A stretch of DNA of 30,295 nucleotides from JAFGVL01 sp031553685 (GTDB taxonomy: Bacteria > Bacteroidota > Bacteroidia > Bacteroidales > Paludibacteraceae), in NCBI GenBank assembly GCA_031553685.1, contig JAVBLE010000046.1:1-30295 (forward strand), read 5' to 3'. How positions within the stretch are numbered: the stretch's first letter is position 1; the number at the start of each line of letters is the position of its first letter. The position numbers were made by a program, and so were the translations under genes. The notes beneath the pieces are model-generated. The model had not been told where the DNA came from. It was given only the letters and a program-made list of their open reading frames with translations, and ran no database searches. Of this stretch, positions 16,492 to 23,759 are shown in pieces.

Positions 16492-19400
16492 ATGATTCAT
16501 TTCTTCCGCACACCCGAAAAAAGCATCTTAGCCGTAGATGCCACACAAAACATTCATCAAGAAGATATTAATAAACTTATTTGGCTTTTTGGTGAAGCCG
16601 AATACCTCGGACACGACAGCCTCGAAGGTCAATTCGTCGGACCACGCCGCGAAATGATTACCCCTTGGAGTACCAATGCGGTTGAAATCACCCAAAACAT
16701 GGGAATTGCCGGTATTGCGCGCATTGAGGAATTCTATTGCTCAACTCCCCTCTCTTGTGGAGAGGGGTCAGAAAAAGACTCTGAGACAAAATCAGAACTT
16801 GGGGAGAGGTTTGACCCCATGCTCCAACAAAAATACAGCAGCCTCGACCAATCCATTTTTATCATTGATAAAAAACCAGATCCGATAATTTCCATTGATG
16901 ATATTGCTGCCTATAATCAACAAGAAGGTTTAGCATTGAGCGACGATGAAATTGAATACTTGAACGATATAGCAAAAAAAATCGGTCGTCAGTTGACCGA
17001 CAGTGAAGTGTTTGGTTTCTCACAAGTAAACTCAGAGCATTGCCGCCACAAAATCTTTAACGGACAATATATTATTGATGGAGAAGAAAAAGAATGTTCA
17101 CTATTTAAGCTAATAAAAAGAACTTCGGAAGCACATCCAAATCGCTTAGTTTCTGCCTACAAAGATAATGTAGCGTTCAATGCCGGACCGGAAATAGAAC
17201 AGTTTGCACCCGCGTCAGCCGAAACTTCGGATTATTTTGAAGTAAAAAAGATAAAATCCGTGCTTTCACTTAAAGCCGAAACGCACAATTTCCCAACCAC
17301 TGTTGAGCCGTTCAATGGCGCAGCCACCGGAACAGGTGGTGAGATCCGTGACCGCCTGGGTGGCGGCAAAGCTTCTCTGCCATTGGCAGGAACAGCAGTT
17401 TATATGACTTCGTACCCTCGCACTTCGCCTCTACACGAGTGGGAGAAAAATCTCGTAACTCGCAATTGGTTGTACCAAACACCCGAACAAATCTTGATTA
17501 AAGCCTCTAATGGAGCAAGCGATTTCGGTAACAAATTTGGGCAACCGCTTATCTGCGGTTCTGTATTAACTTTCGAACACACCGAAAATGACAAAAAATA
17601 CGGTTACGACAAAGTAATCATGCTAGCCGGAGGAGTCGGTTTCGGTAAAATGAACGACGCCCTCAAAGGCACGCCCGAAGTAGGACAAAAAGTAGTTGTA
17701 ATGGGTGGTGATAACTATCGCATTGGTATGGGTGGCGGAGCTGTTTCGTCTGTCGAGACCGGTCAATTCTCCAACGCCATTGAGCTAAACGCCGTACAAC
17801 GCGCCAATCCCGAAATGCAAAAACGAGCAGCCAATGTAATCCGTGCCCTTGCCGAAAGCGACCATAATCCAATCGTTTCTATCCACGATCACGGTGCAGG
17901 CGGACACCTCAACTGTCTTTCCGAATTAGTGGAAGCCACAGGCGGGAAAATTGATGTATCAAAACTTCCTGTCGGCGACCCAACCCTTTCTGCCAAAGAA
18001 ATAATCGGCAACGAAAGTCAGGAGCGCATGGGGCTTTTGGTAGACGAAAAAAACATTGAACATATCCGCAAAATTGCCGAACGCGAACGCTCCCCTATGT
18101 ATGTAGTAGGCGAAACCACCGGCGATATGCAATTAAAATTTTACCTCCCCCTAACCCCCTCCAAAGGAGGGGAAATGGACAATCACGAACATTCCAAATT
18201 AGCCGAAAGTTCGCCAATAGCGACTCCCTCTCCTTTGGAGAGGGTTGGGGAGAGGTCTGCTATTGATTTGCAACTTTCTGATTTTTTCGGAAATCCTCCT
18301 CGCACGGTAATTACTGATAACACGGTAAGAGAATGCTTTGCGCCTATCGTCACTAAAAAAGAAAATATTGAAAAGTATATTGAGCAAGTGCTTCAATTGG
18401 AATCAGTTGCCTGTAAAGATTGGTTAACCAATAAAGTAGACCGCTCAGTAACAGGTAAAATTGCCACACAACAATGCGTTGGCGAACTACAACTCCCTTT
18501 GAGCGATTGCGGTGTGGTAGCACTTGATTATCGTGGTACTGCCGGTATGGCAACCTCTATCGGACACGCACCTTTGGCAGCTATGATTAATCCACAATCG
18601 GGTTCAATTTTAGCTATTTCCGAGGCGTTGACTAATATTGTTTTTGCGCCGCTAACCGAAGGTTTAAGTAGTGTTTCGTTAAGCGCCAACTGGATGTGGC
18701 CATGCAAGAATCCGGGCGAAGACGCTCGTTTATACAAGGCTGTGGAAGCATGCAGCGAATTTGCCTGCGAACTCGGTATCAATATCCCGACCGGCAAAGA
18801 TTCACTTTCGATGACTCAAAAATACGGGGACGAAAAAGTATTTGCACCAGGAACAGTCATCATTTCTGCCGGAGGCGAAGTATCCGATGTTAAGAAAACC
18901 GTTAGTCCGGTTATTGTAAACGATCCCGAAACGGCAATTTTCCATATTGATTTTTCGTTTGATAATCATAAAATAGGCGGTTCTTCGTTGGCGCAAGTAC
19001 TCAACAAGTTGGGCGAAGAAGTACCGACGGTACGCTATCCCGAATATTTCCGCGAAGCTTTTGATACGGTTCAAGACCTAATCAACAGTGGTTTGGTGCT
19101 TGCCGGACACGATATTTCGGCGGGCGGATTGCTTACAGCTTTGCTTGAAATGACTTTTGCCAACACACAAGGTGGATTAAATGTAAATCTTAATGGGATT
19201 GAAGAAGAAGATTTAGTAAAAATCCTGTTTGCCGAAAATCCGGGCATTTTGATCCAAGTAAAAGATAAAAACGAAGTTCGTGCCATCCTCGAATGTGCCG
19301 GAATCGGTTACGCTGTGATTGCCAAACCGATTACCGAACGCAACATCATTATCAATAAAGACAATGACAAACTATCGTTTGATATTGATAAACTGCGTAA

Positions 19401-20328
19401 TCTGTGGTACAATTCATCCTATCTTTTGGATAGAAAACAAAGCGGTGAAACTTGTGCCGCAGCCCGTTTCGAGAATTACAGCAAACAGCCTTTGACCTAT
19501 TCATTCAATCAAGACTTCAAAGGAAAGTTCTCACAATACGGCATTACGCAAGACCGCGAAGGGAGATCGGGCATCCGTGCTGCCATTATCCGCGAAAAAG
19601 GGACGAACGGCGAACGCGAAATGGCGTATTCGCTTTATTTGGCAGGCTTCGATGTAAAAGATGTACACATGACCGACCTCACTTCGGGACGCGAAACGCT
19701 GGAAGATGTAAACTTCATCGTTTTCTGTGGCGGGTTCTCCAACTCCGATGTACTTGGCTCAGCCAAAGGTTGGGCAGGCGGTTTTCTTTACAACGAAAAA
19801 GCAAAAAAGGCGTTGGAGAATTTCTATGCTCGCCCTGACACTTTGAGTTTGGGAATTTGCAACGGTTGTCAGTTGATGGTCGAATTAAACCTCTTAAACC
19901 CTGAACACGACAAGCGTTCGCGCATGTTACACAACAACTCGCATAAATTTGAGTCGAACTTTGTAGGATTAACTATTCCGCAAAATAATTCGGTATTGTT
20001 CGGTTCGCTTTCGGGCAGCAAGCTCGGTGTTTGGATTGCGCACGGCGAAGGAAAATTCCATTTGCCGAAGGCTGAAAATGAATACAATATTATTGCCAAA
20101 TACACCTACGAAGGCTATCCGTCTAACCCGAACGGCTCAGATTATAATGTAGCTGGAATTTGTTCGGCAGACGGTCGCCACTTGGCGATGATGCCCCATT
20201 TGGAGCGTTCTATCTTCCCTTGGCAATGGCCGCACTATCCGACTGACCGCGTAAATGAAGACCAAATCACGCCTTGGATTGAAGCGTTTGTGAATGCGAG
20301 GGTTTGGGTGGAAAGCCGAGTGAAGTAA
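16492..20328 (+). CDS. purL: Phosphoribosylformylglycinamidine synthase PurL (large, single-chain form)
   Basis: 1278 aa. Catalyses the ATP- and glutamine-dependent conversion of FGAR to FGAM in purine synthesis. N-terminal region, two AIRS-like synthetase halves (VNSEHCRHKIF, LKAETHNFPTTVEPFNGAATG, GAGGHLNCLSELVEATGG; then a second half with AGHDISAGGLLTALLEM) and a C-terminal glutamine amidotransferase are all present. The amidotransferase triad is complete: Cys1123 in GICNGCQLM, with His1236 and Glu1238 in MPHLERSIFPW. It is roughly 45 residues longer than Bacteroides-type PurL as I recall it. The excess lies in two segments made from palindromic DNA repeats, near residues 84-109 and 551-588, both in frame and both in loops between conserved blocks. 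The 3' end is partly duplicated at 21189-21266, downstream of a KilA-N gene. Confidence 0.95.
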   Translation: MIHFFRTPEKSILAVDATQNIHQEDINKLIWLFGEAEYLGHDSLEGQFVGPRREMITPWSTNAVEITQNMGIAGIARIEEFYCSTPLSCGEGSEKDSETKSELGERFDPMLQQKYSSLDQSIFIIDKKPDPIISIDDIAAYNQQEGLALSDDEIEYLNDIAKKIGRQLTDSEVFGFSQVNSEHCRHKIFNGQYIIDGEEKECSLFKLIKRTSEAHPNRLVSAYKDNVAFNAGPEIEQFAPASAETSDYFEVKKIKSVLSLKAETHNFPTTVEPFNGAATGTGGEIRDRLGGGKASLPLAGTAVYMTSYPRTSPLHEWEKNLVTRNWLYQTPEQILIKASNGASDFGNKFGQPLICGSVLTFEHTENDKKYGYDKVIMLAGGVGFGKMNDALKGTPEVGQKVVVMGGDNYRIGMGGGAVSSVETGQFSNAIELNAVQRANPEMQKRAANVIRALAESDHNPIVSIHDHGAGGHLNCLSELVEATGGKIDVSKLPVGDPTLSAKEIIGNESQERMGLLVDEKNIEHIRKIAERERSPMYVVGETTGDMQLKFYLPLTPSKGGEMDNHEHSKLAESSPIATPSPLERVGERSAIDLQLSDFFGNPPRTVITDNTVRECFAPIVTKKENIEKYIEQVLQLESVACKDWLTNKVDRSVTGKIATQQCVGELQLPLSDCGVVALDYRGTAGMATSIGHAPLAAMINPQSGSILAISEALTNIVFAPLTEGLSSVSLSANWMWPCKNPGEDARLYKAVEACSEFACELGINIPTGKDSLSMTQKYGDEKVFAPGTVIISAGGEVSDVKKTVSPVIVNDPETAIFHIDFSFDNHKIGGSSLAQVLNKLGEEVPTVRYPEYFREAFDTVQDLINSGLVLAGHDISAGGLLTALLEMTFANTQGGLNVNLNGIEEEDLVKILFAENPGILIQVKDKNEVRAILECAGIGYAVIAKPITERNIIINKDNDKLSFDIDKLRNLWYNSSYLLDRKQSGETCAAARFENYSKQPLTYSFNQDFKGKFSQYGITQDREGRSGIRAAIIREKGTNGEREMAYSLYLAGFDVKDVHMTDLTSGRETLEDVNFIVFCGGFSNSDVLGSAKGWAGGFLYNEKAKKALENFYARPDTLSLGICNGCQLMVELNLLNPEHDKRSRMLHNNSHKFESNFVGLTIPQNNSVLFGSLSGSKLGVWIAHGEGKFHLPKAENEYNIIAKYTYEGYPSNPNGSDYNVAGICSADGRHLAMMPHLERSIFPWQWPHYPTDRVNEDQITPWIEAFVNARVWVESRVK
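16747..16818. repeat. Palindromic repeat inside purL (first in-frame insertion)
   Basis: CCCCTCTC (16747-16754) pairs with GAGAGGGG (16760-16767). GGGGTCA (16764-16770) is the inverse of TGACCCC (16812-16818), and a GGGGAGAGG block lies at 16801-16809. It is translated as a loop between the conserved RIEEF and FDPMLQ blocks. The palindromic C-rich arm matches the type seen at 18144-18255 and 1-76. Confidence 0.72.
18144..18255. repeat. Palindromic repeat inside purL (second in-frame insertion)
   Basis: The left arm (18144-18172) contains ACCCCCTCCAAAGGAGGGG. The right arm (18226-18255) contains CCCTCTCCTTTGGAGAGGG followed by TTGGGGAGAGG. The arms are imperfect inverted copies of each other around a 53-bp centre. 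It is read through in frame between GETTGDMQLKF and AIDLQLSDFFG. The arrangement mirrors 1-76. Confidence 0.8.
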
Positions 20329-20354
20329 AATGAAAAATAATCAGGCAAAAGATT

Positions 20355-21176
20355 ATGGCGAAAAACGAAACTATTAATGTAAAAGGCACTAATATTGTAC
20401 TTTTCAAAAAGGAACAGGAAGATTTTATTTCGCTTACTGACATTGCCAAGATTCGTGATACGGACAACCCTTCGCAAATAATCAGTTTGTGGTTAAGAAC
20501 ATACAGCACGATTGAATATCTTGGATTGTGGGAAATGCTATTTAATCCAAATTTTAAACCCCACATTTATGAGGGGTTTAAAAGAGAATCGGCAAAACCA
20601 CACTTTTGGATGTCGGCTCAAAAATGGATAAGCGAAACAAATGCTATCGGCATAACTTCTAAATCGGGGCGTTATGGCGGTGGAACTTTTGCTCATTCTG
20701 ATATTGCCTTCAAATTTGCTGCATGGATTTCGGCTGAGTTCGAACTTTATCTTGTTACAGAATTCAAACGATTGAAAGCCGAAGAGCAAAAACAGTTGGG
20801 TTGGTCGGCAAAACGGGAGCTGGCTAAAATCAATTATCACATTCACACCGATGCCATAAAGCACAATCTCATGCCTTCGGAATTAACGCCACAACAAACT
20901 TCAATTATTTATGCCAACGAAGCTGATGTGTTGAATATGGCTTTGTTTGGGATAACAGCCAAACAATGGCGAGAAACTAACCCTGACTTAAATGGCAATA
21001 TGCGCGACTATGCCGGAATCAACGAACTGATTTGCCTTTCCAATATGGAAAATATAAATGCAGTTTTGATAAACGATGGCGTTTCACAAAAAGAACGGCT
21101 GATAAAACTCAATCAAATTGCGATTCAACAAATGAGTGTTTTGAATGAAGTTGAGAATAAGAAACTTTTAAAATAG
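20355..21176 (+). CDS. KilA-N domain protein
   Basis: 273 aa, no signal peptide. The N-terminal half fits the phage-associated KilA-N DNA-binding domain: FISLTDIAKIRD near 24-35, SLWLRTYSTIEYLGLWE, and the GRYGGGTFAHSDIAFKFAAWISAEFELYLVTEF block around 114-146. The C-terminal half (LTPQQTSIIYANEADVLNMALFGITAKQWR) is a conserved companion region in solitary KilA-N proteins. Such domains occur in phage antirepressors and large DNA viruses; here no other phage gene is present. It lies 26 bp after purL, and a partial copy of the purL 3' end follows it, so it was probably acquired. The DNA target is unknown. Confidence 0.85.
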   Translation: MAKNETINVKGTNIVLFKKEQEDFISLTDIAKIRDTDNPSQIISLWLRTYSTIEYLGLWEMLFNPNFKPHIYEGFKRESAKPHFWMSAQKWISETNAIGITSKSGRYGGGTFAHSDIAFKFAAWISAEFELYLVTEFKRLKAEEQKQLGWSAKRELAKINYHIHTDAIKHNLMPSELTPQQTSIIYANEADVLNMALFGITAKQWRETNPDLNGNMRDYAGINELICLSNMENINAVLINDGVSQKERLIKLNQIAIQQMSVLNEVENKKLLK

Positions 21177-21188
21177 CATGATACTTCC

Positions 21189-21266
21189 GACCAAATTACA
21201 CCTTGGATTGAGGCGTTTGTGAATGCACGGGTTTGGGTAGAGGAGAAACTGAAAATAATGGTTTAA
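21189..21266 (+). pseudogene. Duplicated remnant of the purL 3' end
   Basis: Twenty-five codons read DQITPWIEAFVNARVWVEEK then LKIMV and stop. The first 18 residues are identical to PurL residues 1257-1274, while the DNA differs at several mostly synonymous sites. There is no start codon or upstream purL sequence, so it cannot be a gene on its own. It ends 2 bp before the next ATG. Most likely the original 3' end of purL, or a donor's, displaced when the KilA-N segment arrived. Confidence 0.85.
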
Positions 21267-21268
21267 TT

Positions 21269-22048
21269 ATGAAACGGACTCTTATTTTTGCATGTATTAT
21301 AATCTTTGCCATTTTTTGTTTTGGTCAAAAATCTACATTAGATAAAGATTTTCTGTTATCAAACACTTCTGTTATTCCTCTTAAAAATGCTCTTAATGGG
21401 AATGTCAAATCCATTAAAGAAACAAATTATGTTTTTGTAAATGGGAAACAAGAATTCAATTGTAAGCAGAAAAAATTTTGTATCGGTTCGGAAGGGACAA
21501 CAATGTCCAACCTTGGATTGCCAACCATGCAAAAAAACTACAATAAAAAAGGAGAGTTAATGGAAGTAAGTCTAATAGACAGTGTAAATAATGTTGCACA
21601 AGTCCTTACTCCCAAAAGTAAAAATAGTAATATAAGAGGTGCTAATGGAAATCCTATACAATATAAAAAGAAGGAGAACCGAGAAAAAAGTAATCCGAAA
21701 ATAATATATAAAAAAGACTCATTAGGAGTTAATGATTCAATAGGAGAATACTTTGATAAGGACAATAATTTGACTTGTAGGGTTACATATAAAAAAGACA
21801 CTTTGAAAATTGAAGAAAGAGAATATGTTGATCGAATAATCAAAAAAGATACAACCTTTACTGATAAAAATGGAGTAACTGTCAATCGCACTGTGTATAA
21901 AAATAAAAAAGTAAGAACCGATCAATTCAGTAAATATTTTGTTATCAATAAATATGATGATAAAAAGAATATTATTGAAACTATCACGCTAAACGAAAAC
22001 AAACAGCCTGTATCATTATCCATCAGAAAAATAGAATATTACGAATAA
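21269..22048 (+). CDS. Secreted protein of unknown function
   Basis: Start at ATG 21269, giving a signal peptide (MKRTLIFACIIIFAIFCFGQ); an upstream TTG in the same frame lies inside the purL remnant and is rejected. 259 aa, lysine- and asparagine-rich, encoded by AT-rich DNA compared with purL. I do not recognise a domain. Short Tyr-Asp-x-Lys and Lys-Asp-Thr motifs (KYDDKKNIIE, YKKDTLKIEEREY) recall degenerate YD-type repeats of secreted Bacteroidota proteins, but this is weak. It belongs to the accessory pocket between purL and ribH. Confidence 0.68.
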   Translation: MKRTLIFACIIIFAIFCFGQKSTLDKDFLLSNTSVIPLKNALNGNVKSIKETNYVFVNGKQEFNCKQKKFCIGSEGTTMSNLGLPTMQKNYNKKGELMEVSLIDSVNNVAQVLTPKSKNSNIRGANGNPIQYKKKENREKSNPKIIYKKDSLGVNDSIGEYFDKDNNLTCRVTYKKDTLKIEEREYVDRIIKKDTTFTDKNGVTVNRTVYKNKKVRTDQFSKYFVINKYDDKKNIIETITLNENKQPVSLSIRKIEYYE

Positions 22049-22075
22049 ATTTCAGATTGTTCTTTTGTTGAAAAA

Positions 22076-22138
22076 GCATTAAAATCTTCAACACATTGAA
22101 GATTTTAATGCAAATTTCTTCATTTCATTGAAGATTTT
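22076..22138. promoter_or_regulatory. Stem-loop with a duplicated right arm before ribH
   Basis: GCATTAAAATCTTCAA (22076-22091) and TTGAAGATTTTAATGC (22096-22111) form a perfect 16-bp stem with a CACA loop. TTGAAGATTTT recurs at 22128-22138, 23 bp before the ribH start, and could pair with the same left arm instead. The first hairpin could terminate the upstream gene; the alternative pairing might regulate ribH. It does not look like an FMN riboswitch. Confidence 0.5.
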
Positions 22139-22161
22139 TATATTTTTAAAAATAAAAACTT

Positions 22162-22659
22162 ATGGCAACACAATATCAAAACCTATCCGACTACGACGCA
22201 ACCAAAGTACCCGATGCTTCGGCAATGAAATTTGGGATTGTAGTTTCGGAATGGAATCAAAACATTACCGGCGCTTTGCTACATGGCGCACACAGCACGC
22301 TATTAAAACATGGTGTAAAGCCGGACAATATCATTATTCGTTTCGTTCCCGGAGCGTTTGAATTGACCTTTGGAGCCAAGAAATTGGCTGAAACGAACGC
22401 TGAATTGGATGCCATTATCGGGTTAGGTTGTATTATTCGAGGCGAAACGCCCCATTTTGAGTTTATCTCGCAAGGCGTTACTCAAGGCTTTGTCGATTTG
22501 AATATGAAATATGATATTCCGTTCATCTTCGGCGTATTAACCGACAATGACATGCAGCAATCCATCGACCGTTCGGGCGGAAAACATGGTAACAAAGGAG
22601 ACGAAGCTGCCATCACTGCCATAAAAATGGCGCAATACGCTTTGGATTCTCAAAAATAA
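22162..22659 (+). CDS. ribH: 6,7-dimethyl-8-ribityllumazine synthase
   Basis: 165 aa, the normal length. It condenses 5-amino-6-ribitylamino-uracil with 3,4-dihydroxy-2-butanone 4-phosphate in the penultimate step of riboflavin synthesis, usually as a 60-subunit icosahedral or smaller pentameric assembly. Visible motifs are the substrate loop VPGAFEL, the phosphate-binding and catalytic block GLGCIIRGETPHFEFIS (with the conserved His), and PFIFGVLTDNDMQQ. No other rib genes are near, so the pathway is scattered in this genome. The promoter of the following tRNA overlaps its 3' end. Confidence 0.95.
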   Translation: MATQYQNLSDYDATKVPDASAMKFGIVVSEWNQNITGALLHGAHSTLLKHGVKPDNIIIRFVPGAFELTFGAKKLAETNAELDAIIGLGCIIRGETPHFEFISQGVTQGFVDLNMKYDIPFIFGVLTDNDMQQSIDRSGGKHGNKGDEAAITAIKMAQYALDSQK

Positions 22660-22670
22660 TAGTATCTTTG
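22641..22670 (+). promoter_or_regulatory. Bacteroidota-type promoter for the tRNA-Tyr/tRNA-Gly unit
   Basis: A -33 box TTTG (22641-22644, inside the ribH 3' end) and a -7 box TATCTTTG (22663-22670) are 18 bp apart. The mature tRNA starts 18 bp downstream. Confidence 0.65.
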
Positions 22671-22687
22671 CACTCGCTTTGCAAAAA

Positions 22688-22773
22688 GGGCAGTTACCAG
22701 AGTGGCCAAATGGGGTTGACTGTAACTCAACTGGCGTACGCCTTCGGTGGTTCGAATCCATCACTGCCCACCA
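22688..22773 (+). tRNA. tRNA-Tyr (GUA), CCA encoded
   Basis: Acceptor arm GGGCAGT (22688-22694) pairs with ACTGCCC (22763-22769), followed by ACCA. The anticodon stem GTTGA/TCAAC encloses loop CTGTAAC with anticodon GTA at 22722-22724. The long variable arm typical of bacterial tRNA-Tyr is present, and the T-loop is TTCGAAT. All stems look intact. Confidence 0.95.
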
Positions 22774-22857
22774 AGCAATTTACAATTGGACAATTTACTA
22801 TTTGCCATTTTCTTTTAAATAGTTAAATTGTAAAATAGTCTAATCGTAAATATTTTT

Positions 22858-22930
22858 GCGGGAGTAGCTCAGTTGATAGAGCATCAGCCTTCCAAGCTGA
22901 GGGTCGCGGGTTTGAACCCCGTCTCCCGCT
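22858..22930 (+). tRNA. tRNA-Gly (UCC)
   Basis: Acceptor GCGGGAG (22858-22864) pairs with CTCCCGC (22923-22929), discriminator T at 22930, no encoded CCA. The D-arm is GCTC/GAGC, the anticodon stem TCAGC/GCTGA with anticodon TCC at 22891-22893, and the T-arm GCGGG/CCCGT. It is probably co-transcribed with tRNA-Tyr 84 bp upstream. Confidence 0.94.
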
Positions 22931-22938
22931 CAAAAGAT

Positions 22939-22976
22939 AAATCCAATCTTCTTTTTGAAGGTTGGATTTGTTTTTT
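22939..22976 (+). terminator. Rho-independent terminator after the tRNA pair
   Basis: AAATCCAATCTTC (22939-22951) pairs with GAAGGTTGGATTT (22957-22969), one mismatch, followed by a run of T. The right arm contains the -33 TTTG of the bactofilin promoter, so the two signals overlap. Confidence 0.78.
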
Positions 22977-22998
22977 CTGCAAAAAATAAATACTTTTG
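22967..22998 (+). promoter_or_regulatory. Bacteroidota-type promoter for the bactofilin gene
   Basis: TTTG (22967-22970), 20-bp spacer, TACTTTTG (22991-22998). This is the best promoter match in the window. The ATG is at 23021, giving a leader of roughly 17 nt. Confidence 0.72.
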
Positions 22999-23020
22999 CC
23001 TCTCTAAAAACAAAAGCAAA

Positions 23021-23419
23021 ATGGCATTTATGGCAAAAGAATCAACTCCGGCAACTGTTTCGCACAGTGTGTTGGCTGCGGGTAGCCGCGTAAAGGGCGA
23101 TGTGATTTCGGATGGCGACTTTCGTGTAGATGGCGCTGTCGAAGGTAAAATTCAATGTGCCGGACGATTGGTTATCGGGCAAAAAGGATTGGTAGTAGGC
23201 GATATCGAATGTGTCAACGCCGATATTTTGGGCACGCTGAAAGGCAATATGAGTGTTTCGGACACTTTGTCGCTCAAATCGACAGCTAATGTAACGGGAG
23301 ATATCCTGAAAACGAAAACTTTGATTATTGAACCTTCGGCGGTATTCTGCGGCTCGTGTACAATGGGCAAAGCAGATGCTCCAAAACCGGTAACGCCCAT
23401 ACAGCCCTTGAATAAATAA
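23021..23419 (+). CDS. Bactofilin (polymer-forming cytoskeletal protein)
   Basis: Start at ATG 23021 (MAFMAKES); an upstream TTG in frame lies before the promoter and is rejected. 132 aa. The central region (about 25-115) is the repetitive bactofilin beta-helix, with regular V/I-x-G-D/x-I steps such as GDVISDGDFRVDGAVEGKI and GDIECVNADILGTLKGNM. Short flexible ends flank it. Bactofilins polymerise without nucleotides into membrane-associated filaments involved in cell shape and envelope synthesis. No peptidoglycan hydrolase gene (the frequent LytM neighbour) is next to it. Confidence 0.9.
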   Translation: MAFMAKESTPATVSHSVLAAGSRVKGDVISDGDFRVDGAVEGKIQCAGRLVIGQKGLVVGDIECVNADILGTLKGNMSVSDTLSLKSTANVTGDILKTKTLIIEPSAVFCGSCTMGKADAPKPVTPIQPLNK

Positions 23420-23446
23420 TTGGATTTATCTTTTATGAAAAATAAA

Positions 23447-23487
23447 AAATCGCCGAAACAAACTTTATTTTGTTCGGCGATTTCGTT
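23447..23487 (+). terminator. Terminator after the bactofilin gene
   Basis: AAATCGCCGAA (23447-23457) pairs with TTCGGCGATTT (23473-23483); the loop has further A/T pairing and the right flank is CGTTTTG. It lies 28 bp after the stop. Confidence 0.7.
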
Positions 23488-23568
23488 TTGTATAATATAA
23501 GATTATCATTAAAAACTTATATGTATATCCGCTTTCAACACAATGCTCATTCAAACTAAAAGCTACGC

Positions 23569-23658
23569 TTTCTATACTAAAACGCTAAGTCGCTAAATCG
23601 CAATGACGCAAAGAAAAAAATCTTCGCGCCATTGCGTCTTCGCGTTTTAGTATAGAAA
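23569..23658. repeat. Long palindromic element (MITE-like) before the DPP4-type gene
   Basis: TTTCTATACTAAAACGC (23569-23585) and its exact complement (23642-23658) bound a 90-bp element. Inside, CGCAATGACGCAAAGA and TCTTCGCGCCATTGCG pair with two G-U-type mismatches, so nearly the whole element folds into one hairpin. There is no coding potential. With the terminator above, it accounts for most of the 340-bp gene-free stretch 23420-23759; nothing else is seen there. Confidence 0.75.
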
Positions 23659-23759
23659 AAACGAAGTTTTTGCATTTTATTGCTAATAGCGAAGCATCAC
23701 GAACACTATAAATAATTATCTGTGAGTAATTTCGGATATTCAATTAAAATATTGACAAA

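Noticed and set aside
22774..22857. AT-rich spacer between the two tRNAs with repeated CAATTTAC-like words as a regulatory structure
   Set aside because: Pairing is short and imperfect and the words are low-complexity; nothing supports a specific function.
22851..22858. TATTTTTG directly before tRNA-Gly as a promoter
   Set aside because: The box ends on the first base of the mature tRNA, so transcription would start inside it. Co-transcription with tRNA-Tyr is more plausible.
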